Origin: Verrucomicrobiaceae bacterium | GTDB lineage: Bacteria; Verrucomicrobiota; Verrucomicrobiia; Verrucomicrobiales; Verrucomicrobiaceae | Direction of reading: 5' to 3' | NCBI GenBank assembly: GCA_016795465.1 | Contig: JAEUHK010000068.1 | Location: 1-64,000 of the forward strand | Length of the DNA stretch: 64,000 bases | Part shown: in pieces, positions 46,030-54,731 of the stretch | Position numbering within the stretch: position 1 is the first letter of the stretch | How the letters are laid out: each line of letters begins with the position of its first letter | Translations under genes and position numbers: made by a program | Notes under the pieces: generated by a model | Told to the model about the DNA's origin: nothing | What the model saw: only the letters and a program-made list of their open reading frames with translations | Databases searched by the model: none

Positions 46030-49000
46030 TCACGCCTCAAGGTCGCCAGGCCCGTTTGCCCCGCGTTTGCGCTTGGGAACGGCAGCCTGCTCCACCGCGC
46101 TTTCGACATCCACAGGCAACTCGCCGGGCGTCTCCTTTTCCACCGGCTGCACCTTGATCTCCACGTTCACTGGAACGGCCCGCAGGCCTTCGATGATCGT
46201 TTTGAGGCGCTCGATGGTCACGTCGCTCAGCGTCGGCTGACTCACGGCTTCGGTGAGGGCGCTCAAATGGCCGGTGATGCGATTCACGGGGTCGTTTTCG
46301 CCCGCGCCGCCGGTGAGCAGGTTGCGTTTGAAGGTGCGCTTGATCTCGTCCCAGCGCGCTTTGTCATCGTCGGCGCTCAAACCATTGATCTCACGCCACT
46401 TGAGCAAGTTTGCCTCCGCGGCACCGCTGAGCGTCTGCGCTTCGCCACGGTAGTGATCGGCGATGAGCTGAGCGACCTCCTTGTCGGTCATCAGCGGCAG
46501 GATTTTCTCCGCGATCTTGTTCATGTTGCGGTAGCTGCCCTGCAACTTGAACGGCGGCTCCACGCGGTAGGCGTCTTCCATCGCCGCGCTGGCCACATAC
46601 TGCTGGTTCACACGCAGAATGACCTCGCGCACATGCAAAAGCTTCTCCATGACCGCGACGGCGTCGTTGATTTCCTCCGCGCTGAAGCTGCCCTCGAACT
46701 CCACGCCTTCCCGCGAGCCCGTCTGCGCGATCTTGAGCACAGAAAGCGCATCTTTGTGACTCCGCGCCGCGATGCGCGCCAGCGTGGCATTGCTCGTGAG
46801 TCCGTTCTCGATGTAGCTGTCCTTAAAGGCCTCTTGGTGCCCGCCGAGGATGTCGCCGAGGTTGTAAGTGTCCGCGCGATTCGCGAGCATGTCCGGCACC
46901 TGGAACTTGCCACCGACCTCGGTGTAAGGATTCCCGGCCATCACCACCGCCACTTTGCGGCCACGCAGGTCATAGATCTTCGCTTCGCCTTTGAAGACGC
47001 CTTCGATCTTCCTCGTGCCGTCGCACAGCGGGATGAACTTCTGCAAAAACTCGGGATTCGTGTGCTGGATGTCGTCGAGATAGATCATGACGTTGTCACC
47101 CATCTCGAAAGCGAGGTTCAGCTTCTCGATCTCCTCCCGCGCCGACGCATTCCGCGCCTCGCTCGGGTCCAACGAGGTCACCTGATGCCCCAGCGCCGGT
47201 CCGTTGATCTTCACCAGCGTGATGCCGAGCCGGCTCGCGACATACTCCATCAGCGTCGTCTTGCCGTAACCCGGCGGTGAAATGAGCAGCAGCATGCCCA
47301 TGCGGTCCGTGCGCGTGTCCTTGCCCGCCGCGCCGAGTTGCTTCGCCAAATTCGCGCCGATGAGCGGCAGATACACCTGATCGATCAGGCGATTGCGCAC
47401 GAACGAGCTCAAAACGCCCGCCTTGAACTGATCCAGCCTCAAATCCTTCCGCCGTTTCTCGCTCAGATCATGCTTGAGCCGCTGAAACGCCTGAAACGCC
47501 GGCACCACGGTGCTTTCGTAGCGTTGCAGCCGTGCCGTGAACTCATGGTAGTCGAGTTCCAGCTTCGATTCGCTGATTCGGCCATGCGTGCCCGTCAGCC
47601 CGCTGATCGTCACCCGCGAAACCGGCTCCGTCGGCGTCGCCGCGGGCGGTTGATCGTTCGTGACCACCATCGCCGCCGTTTCGATCAGCACACCGCGACC
47701 CACATTCGGGTTCAAAGCCGTGATCCACTCCAGCGCGATCTCAAAGGCCAAAACCGGCTGCGCAGCCAGTTCGCTCATCGTCGTCTCAAAATCCTTCGCC
47801 GCCCGTTTCGCCGTCAATTCCTTCCGAAAAGCCCGCAACAGCTCCAAAGCCGCCGCCGAGCGCGTGAACTGCGTTTTGGCCTGCAATTCCTCCAAAAGGC
47901 ACCGAACGACTTGGAGTGCGGACGCCCTCGTCCGCCCGCCAGAATGCGGATGAGGGCATCCGAGCTCCATCCAGCCTTCGACGCGTTTCAACAGCTCATC
48001 ATCCACATCCTCATTCGAAACGCCCAGCAGCTCCCGCATGCGCCCTTTCGACTGCATTCGCGAAAACAGCGCCTTCTTCTCCGCATCCTCCGCCCAGGCA
48101 TGCCAAAACAGCCGCGCATAACCACGCGATTCCGGCGAATGCCTCAACAAGCCCAGCGCCGACTGCATCTCCCGCAGCGGCTTCAGAATCAGCGCCGTAT
48201 CATGATCATGCACGCCCTTCGTGTAACCCTCATCATACCGCTGCGCCATGAACGCACTCACCTCCGTCAATTCGGTCACTCCGGTCAATCCCGTCAAAAG
48301 CTTCCAAGCCAAAAACTCCGCGCGATACACCTCCGCATTCTCCGAAACGACCGCCTGATCCCAAACAGCCCGCTGCGTCTCCAGCTCCGCATTCTCCACC
48401 TTCTCAAAGAAGCGTGTGCCGGTGAGATGAAACGCCAACGCACCATCACGCGGCAAAATCGTCAGCTCCAGCGGCTGCTTGTTCACGCTGAACTGATGCT
48501 TCCCGAGCTGAATCAAATCCCCGCCGACAAAAATCTCCGACTTGTCGCGAATCTGCTTCAGCGAGTCCTGCTGCACCGTCTTCAGCCGTGTGCTCAACTC
48601 ATCCGCACGCACGCTGTCGCCGAGTTTGCGCAGTTCATCGATCAAATCACGCAGCTTGGCCACCATCGCATCGCCTGCGAGCCAGGCGTGCACCTCCTCC
48701 GGCTTCGCGAAGCTCGTCAGATGATTGCGAATGCTCGTCAAAATGCGCTCCGCCGACTGCCCGAGGCTGCCACAGCGTCGATTCAGCGCATCGGTGAGGC
48801 TTTGACGACGCGATTCGAAGGCCGTCTGCACTTCCTCGCGCTTTTTGACGAGTTCAGCCGCGTAATCATCGAAGTCGGAGAACTTCGTCTCCATCTCCTC
48901 GATTTGCACGAGCACGCGCGTGAGTGATTCATCACACTTCTCCGGCGTGGTGGCCACTTCGAGGTAGTTCAGCACGCTCTGGCTGAGCAAACTCAACTGA

Positions 49001-51075
49001 GCCTGAAACTGAGCCGCGCCTTCCGTCTTCGCCAGATCGTTGCGGCGATTGCGCAGCACGCTGCGCACCTGATTGAGCTGCGCAAACAGCGTGCTGATGC
49101 CTTCGATGATGCGCGTCGTCTCGGTGGCGTCCTGAATCTTGAGCCCGCTGACGATGGCGGTGAGCATTTCCAGCTCGCTGCTCGACTTCGCGAGCGCTTC
49201 CTCGACCTCCTGCGCTTCCGTGACCTTCGTCAAAGCAGGCACGCGGGCCTGCTGCTCGGTGATTTGCTTCCGATACGGGTCCAGCGCCTCCGGTTTGAGC
49301 AGGAAGGCCACGCACTTCGCGCTGAGCTTGTCACCCGCCTCGGCGACAGCCTTGTCCATCGAATCAATGACCGCTGCATCCGTGTAGCGCACGTCGCGCA
49401 GCGCGATGATCTGGCCGCGCAACTCGCGAAGCGTCGTCAAAAGCTGCACGAAGCCGAGAATGTCATTCGGATCGGTGTTTGTGGCCGCGCTGATCGCCTT
49501 TTGCGCCTTCTCTTGCAGCGCCGTGGTCTGCTCCGCCGCCGTTTTGCGCATGCGGCGCACTTTTTCAAACTCACCGAGAGCAGCCTCGGCGGTCGTTTTG
49601 ATCTCGGTGAGCGTTTCCTTGAGATTGTGCGCCTCGTCCTTGCCCACCCAGAAGTAACTGTCGGCGATGTCACCGCAGGAACGCGCCAGCTCGACATACA
49701 AGCCGCTGAACGAGTCATCCTTGGCCAGCAACGTCAGCACACCTCGGCACTCGGCCATCGCGCGGACGATTTCAGCATTGCCGATCTTGCTGAGGAAGGT
49801 TTGCGCGGCCTTGGCCTCGCTCACATCGGCCGTGAGATACGGCGTGCGCCAAACTTGGACGACGTGATGCTTCCGCGGCTCCGCATCGGCATCAAAGAGG
49901 ATCAATTCGCCCGTCGGGAAGAGCGAGAAGCCGTGACACGGCTGCGGCGTGGCAATGCTCTGCGTGATGAGGTTGTAGCTGAGCAGCAGATACGATCCGC
50001 TTTCGAGATGGCTGAACACAAACAACGTGTCCTCGCCGTTCGCGGCCGGAATGCGCTTCTCGAAACGCATCGGCGGCAAACCGGTCTCAAAGCGGCGCAC
50101 TTCGCCGGTTTGCAGCACGTAGCCGTGCGGGAAAAGGATGCCGTGATCGTCCGGCAGCAGCACGCAGCTCTCCGCGATGCTGTCGATGCGATGCGCCTCA
50201 CGCGTGCGTTCGTTGAACACAAGATGCCGCCACTGCTTCTCCTGATACGGCAGCACTTTGAGCAGGATGAGGTTGCCGACGATGGCGTAGTGCACCTCCG
50301 CGTCGTCGAGCGTCTGGTCTTTGTTCTCGACCGGCTCATTGTAGATGCCGCGACCGGTGGCGGTGTTGTTTTCCACCTTCACCGTGAGGTCGCCGCCGAT
50401 GGTCTCGACAAAAACGCGGTCCTCGATGCTGATGTGCGGATGCTCGCCGTGGATGTACATGTCCCGCGTGGCCCGCTTCCACGCAAACTCCTGCGGCGTC
50501 GGGAAGACAAACTCGTGGTCGCTGCGGTTGCCGAGATACTTCAGCGCGCCTTTTTCATCATCGACCAGCCATTTGAACGTTTTGACCTCCGTCGCCCGCT
50601 GCCCGACCTGAAAGCCCATGTAAAGATGCGGTCCGATGCGGTGGAACTTCAGGAAGGTGGCGTGCTTGTAGTAGCTGTAGAGATAAGCGAAGTCCTCCGC
50701 GAACTGCGCATCGCCGAGGATCGCATCCTTGTTCGTGTGGAAGCTCGAATCGCCCTCCTGGTAGTCCACCACCGCGAAAACGTCCTCGATCTTCATCGTC
50801 GAGCGAAGCCCGAGGTGCACGTTGTAGCCAAACAGGAAGCGTTTCGGCCCGATCGCCGCCATATCGCGCGGTACGCAGTTGTTGTCCGTCGTGAGCCGCG
50901 TCGTCGTCAGCAACGCCGTCTCAATCCCGCCGAACTCCGCCTTCCGGTCGTTGTTCAGCAAGTCCAGCCGGCGCTGCAACTCCGCGCCATGCTTCGACAA
51001 GCGCTGACGAATGACTTCGTAAGCTCCGGCTTCGAGCTGGGGGGAGGGTTGGGGAGATGGAGTTGGATCAGCCAT
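46030..51075 (-). CDS. MoxR-like AAA+ ATPase of the 'DNA repair ATPase' (DUF3686) type
   Basis: The 1681-aa product matches large proteins annotated as 'DNA repair ATPase' with DUF3686. The N-terminal 400 residues are beta-rich, with GPKRFLFGYNVHLGLRSTMK and HLYMGFQVGQRATEVKTFKW split by loops, propeller-like in feel. A long coiled-coil middle (430-1000) follows. The AAA+ domain has Walker A in LISPPGYGKTTL (about 1270), Walker B in VMIYLDDIQ (about 1333) and sensor-like VVMAGNPYTEVGG. The cluster order is membrane OB protein, flotillin, ATPase on one strand. The true role is unknown; a MoxR-like remodelling function at the membrane fits. An in-frame palindromic repeat encodes residues about 1036-1055. 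Confidence in the family is good, less so in any function. Confidence 0.8.
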   Translation of the reverse strand: MADPTPSPQPSPQLEAGAYEVIRQRLSKHGAELQRRLDLLNNDRKAEFGGIETALLTTTRLTTDNNCVPRDMAAIGPKRFLFGYNVHLGLRSTMKIEDVFAVVDYQEGDSSFHTNKDAILGDAQFAEDFAYLYSYYKHATFLKFHRIGPHLYMGFQVGQRATEVKTFKWLVDDEKGALKYLGNRSDHEFVFPTPQEFAWKRATRDMYIHGEHPHISIEDRVFVETIGGDLTVKVENNTATGRGIYNEPVENKDQTLDDAEVHYAIVGNLILLKVLPYQEKQWRHLVFNERTREAHRIDSIAESCVLLPDDHGILFPHGYVLQTGEVRRFETGLPPMRFEKRIPAANGEDTLFVFSHLESGSYLLLSYNLITQSIATPQPCHGFSLFPTGELILFDADAEPRKHHVVQVWRTPYLTADVSEAKAAQTFLSKIGNAEIVRAMAECRGVLTLLAKDDSFSGLYVELARSCGDIADSYFWVGKDEAHNLKETLTEIKTTAEAALGEFEKVRRMRKTAAEQTTALQEKAQKAISAATNTDPNDILGFVQLLTTLRELRGQIIALRDVRYTDAAVIDSMDKAVAEAGDKLSAKCVAFLLKPEALDPYRKQITEQQARVPALTKVTEAQEVEEALAKSSSELEMLTAIVSGLKIQDATETTRIIEGISTLFAQLNQVRSVLRNRRNDLAKTEGAAQFQAQLSLLSQSVLNYLEVATTPEKCDESLTRVLVQIEEMETKFSDFDDYAAELVKKREEVQTAFESRRQSLTDALNRRCGSLGQSAERILTSIRNHLTSFAKPEEVHAWLAGDAMVAKLRDLIDELRKLGDSVRADELSTRLKTVQQDSLKQIRDKSEIFVGGDLIQLGKHQFSVNKQPLELTILPRDGALAFHLTGTRFFEKVENAELETQRAVWDQAVVSENAEVYRAEFLAWKLLTGLTGVTELTEVSAFMAQRYDEGYTKGVHDHDTALILKPLREMQSALGLLRHSPESRGYARLFWHAWAEDAEKKALFSRMQSKGRMRELLGVSNEDVDDELLKRVEGWMELGCPHPHSGGRTRASALQVVRCLLEELQAKTQFTRSAAALELLRAFRKELTAKRAAKDFETTMSELAAQPVLAFEIALEWITALNPNVGRGVLIETAAMVVTNDQPPAATPTEPVSRVTISGLTGTHGRISESKLELDYHEFTARLQRYESTVVPAFQAFQRLKHDLSEKRRKDLRLDQFKAGVLSSFVRNRLIDQVYLPLIGANLAKQLGAAGKDTRTDRMGMLLLISPPGYGKTTLMEYVASRLGITLVKINGPALGHQVTSLDPSEARNASAREEIEKLNLAFEMGDNVMIYLDDIQHTNPEFLQKFIPLCDGTRKIEGVFKGEAKIYDLRGRKVAVVMAGNPYTEVGGKFQVPDMLANRADTYNLGDILGGHQEAFKDSYIENGLTSNATLARIAARSHKDALSVLKIAQTGSREGVEFEGSFSAEEINDAVAVMEKLLHVREVILRVNQQYVASAAMEDAYRVEPPFKLQGSYRNMNKIAEKILPLMTDKEVAQLIADHYRGEAQTLSGAAEANLLKWREINGLSADDDKARWDEIKRTFKRNLLTGGAGENDPVNRITGHLSALTEAVSQPTLSDVTIERLKTIIEGLRAVPVNVEIKVQPVEKETPGELPVDVESAVEQAAVPKRKRGANGPGDLEA
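47913..47968. repeat. Palindromic repeat inside the AAA+ ATPase gene
   Basis: Arms at 47913-47935 and 47946-47968 (23 bp each, 19 matches, 10-nt loop) form a strong hairpin. On the minus strand it is read as part of the ATPase, encoding the atypical low-complexity peptide around ELGCPHPHSGGRTRASALQ. The frame is kept on both sides. The sequence has the look of a dispersed repeat (the CGGACGCCCTCGTCCGC type) found outside genes in this phylum. The dispersed nature is inferred from recall, not from a second copy here. Confidence 0.7.
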
Positions 51076-51104
51076 TCAATGACGAAACGGATTCGGTGGG
51101 TTCC

Positions 51105-51254
51105 CCCCTCACCCCAGCCCTCTCCCCGCGAGTGAACCTAGGTGTCGGCGTGAATTCTTTCGCGGGGAGAGGGAGAGCGCTTTCTGGTCCCTCTCCCCGC
51201 TTAAGATGATCGTTAACTCTTTGGCTCACTTGCGGGGAGAGGTTAGGTGAGGGG
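51105..51254. repeat. Composite palindromic repeat between ATPase and flotillin genes
   Basis: An outer pair, CCCCTCACC (51105-51113) and GGTGAGGGG (51246-51254), encloses CCCTCTCCCCGCGA (51118-51131) with its perfect 14-bp complement (51160-51173). A further pair, CCCTCTCCCCGC (51189-51200) with GCGGGGAGAGG (51232-51242), follows. The element fills nearly all of the 212-bp gap between the genes. Confidence 0.8.
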
Positions 51255-51287
51255 AACTCTGAAAGGAGACTGAAGAGCGGGTTGGTG

Positions 51288-53372
51288 TTACTTCTTCGCC
51301 TTCGCGGCCAGCAAACCAGCGACGTTCGTCTCGCTGAGGCCAAAACGACCCGCCGCACCAATCATGCTGGTGAGCTTGTTGAGCGTGCCAGCATCAGGAT
51401 TCAACCCGATGAGCTTCGCGAACAGAGCGGACAAAGTGAGGTTCTTCGTGTCTTCGGCGGTGAGGCCGAATTGATCGACGACCGTCTTGAGCTGGGCTTT
51501 GAAGTAGTCGGGATCGCCGTTGAAGAAGGTTTCCTTCACGTCGGTGAGCGTGCGGCTGCCTTCGACCATGCGGTCCACGGCACGGGCGGTGCCGATGGCG
51601 CTGGTGATCTTGTCGAAGAACTGGCTTTCGCCGCCGACGATCTCGATCTTGGCGGACTTCATGGCCTCACCGAGCACGCCAGCCTGGGCGGCGGCGATGT
51701 CTTTCTGGATGTTGATCTCCGCAAGAGCGACAGCCTTGTCTTTGTCGAGGTTGAGCTTGAACTCCTCGTGCTGGCGGCCAGCGTCTTCGAGCAACTTCAT
51801 GGCCTGGGCCTTCTTGGTGATGCCATCGGCCTCGGCAGCGAGTTTGAGCTGCGTAACCTCGGCATCGACGGTGCCCTGTTTCTGAGAGGCTTCGGCCTTC
51901 GCGAGCAAGACTTGAGCTTCGCCAAGACCCGGAGCAGCCGCTTTGGCAGCGACGGCTTCGGCGAGGGCTTTTTCGGCAGCGGCTTCTTTGGAAGAGGCTT
52001 CCTGCTTCGCTTCGGCGAGCGTGAGCAATTCCTGCGCGTGGAGTTCGGCAGCCTGTTTGGCGGCTTCGGCGGCTTTGATAGCGGTGAAGGCGGCCTGCTC
52101 GGCAGCAAGCTGCGCGGCTTGTTTGGCGGCCTCGGCTTCTTTGATTTTCTGGATGAGTTGCTCTTGCGCGTTTTTCTCGGCGTTCGTGAGCGCGACCTGC
52201 TTCTCGCGGTCGGCGGTAGCGAAGGCTTCGGTGTCCTTCATCTTCTGCTGCTCGACGACGACGGTCTTTTCGAGCGCCACGCGGTCTTTGATAACCTCCT
52301 GGATGTTCTTTTTCTCCACTTCGACGGCTTTTTCCTTCTCGATGTCCTTCAGCGTGGTGATGCGCTGACGCTCGATGATCTCCAAATCGCGATCGCGGGT
52401 GACGCGTTCGATTTCGACGGCATCCGTGCGCTCCTTGTTGCGCTGGGCGACCAACACCTGGCGATCCTTGTTTTGCGTGGCGACGGCGATTTCTTCGTCA
52501 GCGGCGATTTTGGCGCGTTCGGCCTTCAAGCGCTCTTCTTCCTGCACTTTCATCATTTCGGCCATTTCGCGAGCTTTGACGCTTTCGACATCGCGCTTCT
52601 GTTTGGCCTCCGTTTCAGCGAGCTGGCGTTCCAGCTCCAAAATGGCCTCACGAGCCTGCACGTCCTGCTGCTTGATGACCTTCTCTTTGTCGCGCTGGAT
52701 GTTGTTGGCCAATTTGGCCTGCGCAGCGGTAAGTTCGGTGATCTTCTTGATGCCCTCGGCGTCGAGAATGTTGTCCGGATCGAGATTTTCGAGCTGCGTC
52801 TGCTCCAGGAAGTCGATGGCGCAGTCATCGAGCGTGAACCCGTTCAAATCGGTGCCGATGACCTTCAAAATCTCGCTCTTGAAGTGGTCGCGCTCATTGT
52901 AGAGCTGCACGAAGTCGAATCGCTTGCCGACGGTCTTCAGCGCCTCGGAGAATTTGGCATCAAACAGCGTGCGGATGGTGTCCACCGCGCTCGCACGGGC
53001 GCAACCGATGCTCTGGGCCACGCGGAGCACGTCTTCCGGCGTTTTGTTCACTCGAACGAAAAAGGCGACCTTAATGTCGGCGCGGAGATTGTCTTTGCAG
53101 ATGAGGCCTTCGTTCGCTTTGCGCTCAATCTCGATGCGCTTCACGGAGATGTCCATGTACTCGGCCTGATGGGCAACCGGGATGACCAGCATGCCGTTGA
53201 AGGATACCTTGGTGCCGCCGACGCCATTTCGCACGATGGCCTGGCCTTGCGTGACCTTGCGAAAGAATCGCGAGAACAGGATCAGCACGCCGAGGAAGAT
53301 GCCGATGGCGATGACTCCGACGAGGATGCTGCCTTCGAGGAGGACTGCGAGTGTTGGGAGGTATGTTTGCAT
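51288..53372 (-). CDS. yqiK: Flotillin/SPFH protein (YqiK type)
   Basis: The 694-aa product has one N-terminal transmembrane segment (EGSILVGVIAIGIFLGVLIL, residues about 14-33), an SPFH/band-7 domain (about 40-230, with GQAIVRNGVGG, IPVAHQAEYMDISVKRIEI and DLNGFTLDDCAIDFL), then a long Ala/Glu/Lys-rich coiled coil (230-560) and a C-terminal domain with GGESQFFDKITSAIGTARAVD. This is the YqiK flotillin plan, a scaffold of membrane microdomains. It lies between a YqiJ-like protein and the AAA+ ATPase, and a 212-bp repeat separates it from the ATPase. Start ATG at 53372. Confidence 0.9.
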   Translation of the reverse strand: MQTYLPTLAVLLEGSILVGVIAIGIFLGVLILFSRFFRKVTQGQAIVRNGVGGTKVSFNGMLVIPVAHQAEYMDISVKRIEIERKANEGLICKDNLRADIKVAFFVRVNKTPEDVLRVAQSIGCARASAVDTIRTLFDAKFSEALKTVGKRFDFVQLYNERDHFKSEILKVIGTDLNGFTLDDCAIDFLEQTQLENLDPDNILDAEGIKKITELTAAQAKLANNIQRDKEKVIKQQDVQAREAILELERQLAETEAKQKRDVESVKAREMAEMMKVQEEERLKAERAKIAADEEIAVATQNKDRQVLVAQRNKERTDAVEIERVTRDRDLEIIERQRITTLKDIEKEKAVEVEKKNIQEVIKDRVALEKTVVVEQQKMKDTEAFATADREKQVALTNAEKNAQEQLIQKIKEAEAAKQAAQLAAEQAAFTAIKAAEAAKQAAELHAQELLTLAEAKQEASSKEAAAEKALAEAVAAKAAAPGLGEAQVLLAKAEASQKQGTVDAEVTQLKLAAEADGITKKAQAMKLLEDAGRQHEEFKLNLDKDKAVALAEINIQKDIAAAQAGVLGEAMKSAKIEIVGGESQFFDKITSAIGTARAVDRMVEGSRTLTDVKETFFNGDPDYFKAQLKTVVDQFGLTAEDTKNLTLSALFAKLIGLNPDAGTLNKLTSMIGAAGRFGLSETNVAGLLAAKAKK

Positions 53373-53390
53373 GGTTTGAGAGATCGGGAG

Positions 53391-54026
53391 TTAAACAGAT
53401 TCGATGAAGTAGAAGGCGTTGTCGGGGCCTGCGGAGGTGATTTTGGCATGCGTGCCCTTCACGAGCGTGCCGCCTTGCGTGCGGACATTGATGAGAAGCG
53501 GAGCGCCATTGGCGGTGATTTCGAGCTGACCGTAGGTTTCGTCGGCTTCGATTGAGCAAACAGTGCCGGTGCGGCCAATGACCACCTCGGCTTCTGTGTC
53601 GGAGTCCGCCATCGCTTTGAAGAGCTTCGCCACGGGAATAGTGACCAACTTCGTGATGACGAGGCTGCTGATGAGATTCGGAAGAAGCAGGATGAAGGCC
53701 TGAAGCGTGCTGTGGGAAGGATTCCACACCTGATTCAGCACGAGCGAGCCAAACCACAGGAATAGCACCATGAAGCTGCCCCAAACAACAAGCGGCACCT
53801 GCGAGAAGCCGAGAAATCGCCCTGCGGTGAGCCAGACACCGCCGGTGCTCATGCCGTGATGCGCGTGGTGGCCGTCTGAATCGACATCGAGATCCGCATC
53901 CGGAATATCCGTGTCGAAATCCATGGCTCCGAGAATCACGAGCAGCCAATAGCACACGACAAGCGCGAGCAGCAGCGTGAGGAGGATTTGATGCGGCGAG
54001 ATCGCGGCTTGGAAGAGTTCTAACAC
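53391..54026 (-). CDS. yqiJ: YqiJ-like membrane OB-fold protein
   Basis: The 211-aa product has an N-terminal transmembrane segment, a His/Asp-rich loop (VDSDGHHAHHGMS), two or three further membrane segments (VPLVVWGSFMVLFLWFGSLVL and LILLLPNLISSLVITKLV regions) and a C-terminal OB-fold (EAEVVIGRTGTVCSIEADETYG and GTLVKGTHAKITSAG). This matches the YqiJ/DUF1449 membrane partners of YqiK flotillins. The start codon is a GTG at 54026. It precedes the flotillin by 18 bp and is probably the first gene of the operon. A palindrome at 54152 lies in its upstream region. Confidence 0.85.
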   Translation of the reverse strand: MLELFQAAISPHQILLTLLLALVVCYWLLVILGAMDFDTDIPDADLDVDSDGHHAHHGMSTGGVWLTAGRFLGFSQVPLVVWGSFMVLFLWFGSLVLNQVWNPSHSTLQAFILLLPNLISSLVITKLVTIPVAKLFKAMADSDTEAEVVIGRTGTVCSIEADETYGQLEITANGAPLLINVRTQGGTLVKGTHAKITSAGPDNAFYFIESV

Positions 54027-54151
54027 GTTCGGGAGGCCGCGATTTAAGCGGAGTGACTAGCAGTCGGCTATTCCAAATTCTGCATGAAGATGGAAAAGGC
54101 AGCCTTTGCCGCGAGCAGATGTGGCAGACCGAACTAGATCGATCCTCGATG

Positions 54152-54164
54152 CCTAAAATTTAGG
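54152..54164. promoter_or_regulatory. 13-bp palindrome upstream of the YqiJK-ATPase operon
   Basis: CCTAAAATTTAGG is a perfect palindrome around one central base, 126 bp upstream of the GTG of the YqiJ-like gene in an otherwise featureless 224-bp gap (54027-54250). It is AT-rich for this genome and suits an operator, but no regulator is encoded nearby. Confidence 0.35.
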
Positions 54165-54250
54165 GCTCACCGTGCGGCGGCAGATCACACGCGCCGCATC
54201 GACCTCAAACTCTCCCATGCCCATTACCGCTCTGCCTTGATGAGCCGCTC

Positions 54251-54607
54251 TCAAGCCGCATGGGCCCTCAGAGCCTCCAATGAAACAAATTCGAGGGCGT
54301 GAATGTGAGTGGCTTCGAGCACCACGGGCGGTGCCTTGCCTGCTTTCAGAGCTTCAGCCCAGCGGCTCACGCAGAGGCACCATTTGTCGCCGGGTTGGAG
54401 GCCGGGGAAGTCGAACTCGGGAACGGGCGTGCTGAGGTCGTTGCCACGAGCACGCGTGAACTGGAGGAACTCCTCTGTCATCACGGCGCACACGGTGTGC
54501 AGGCCTTTGTCATCCGGACCGGTGCGGCAGTAGCCGTCGCGGTAAAAACCGGTCATGGGATCGTTGCAGCAGCCTTTGAGAGGTGTTCCGAGGACGTTGG
54601 AGGGCAT
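54251..54607 (-). CDS. DUF2237 family protein
   Basis: The 118-aa product is a short, single-domain DUF2237 protein. It is almost entirely the family signature: NVLGTPLKGCCNDPMTGFYR, then DGYCRTGPDDKGLHTVCAVMT, SRARGNDLSTPVPEF-like TRARGNDLS, and GLQPGDKWCLCVSRW. Six conserved cysteines suggest metal or redox chemistry, but the function is unknown. Start ATG at 54607; the frame extends 13 codons upstream with no signal. Confidence 0.92.
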   Translation of the reverse strand: MPSNVLGTPLKGCCNDPMTGFYRDGYCRTGPDDKGLHTVCAVMTEEFLQFTRARGNDLSTPVPEFDFPGLQPGDKWCLCVSRWAEALKAGKAPPVVLEATHIHALEFVSLEALRAHAA

Positions 54608-54680
54608 GGTGGATGGCAGTTCAGATTTCCAAAACAGGGCGATCACCGTCCATAGAGCTTCGGAGGCTCAAAGGCCATGA

Positions 54681-54712
54681 AAAAGCCCCATGAGACTCGC
54701 GTCCCATGGGGC
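54681..54712 (-). terminator. Intrinsic terminator of malate dehydrogenase
   Basis: On the minus strand GCCCCATG (54705-54712) pairs with CATGGGGC (54685-54692) over a 12-nt loop and is followed by TTTT. It lies about 20 bp after the mdh stop codon at 54732. Confidence 0.75.
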
Positions 54713-54731
54713 AATGTGATTCAATCAAGGC

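Noticed and set aside
49264..51135. Large plus-strand frame opposite the AAA+ ATPase
   Set aside because: It lacks any family motif and is fully covered by the ATPase coding sequence; long antisense frames are expected at this GC content.
51282..53555. Large plus-strand frame opposite the flotillin
   Set aside because: Compositionally it is a mirror of the Ala/Glu/Lys-rich coiled coil and has no domain signature.
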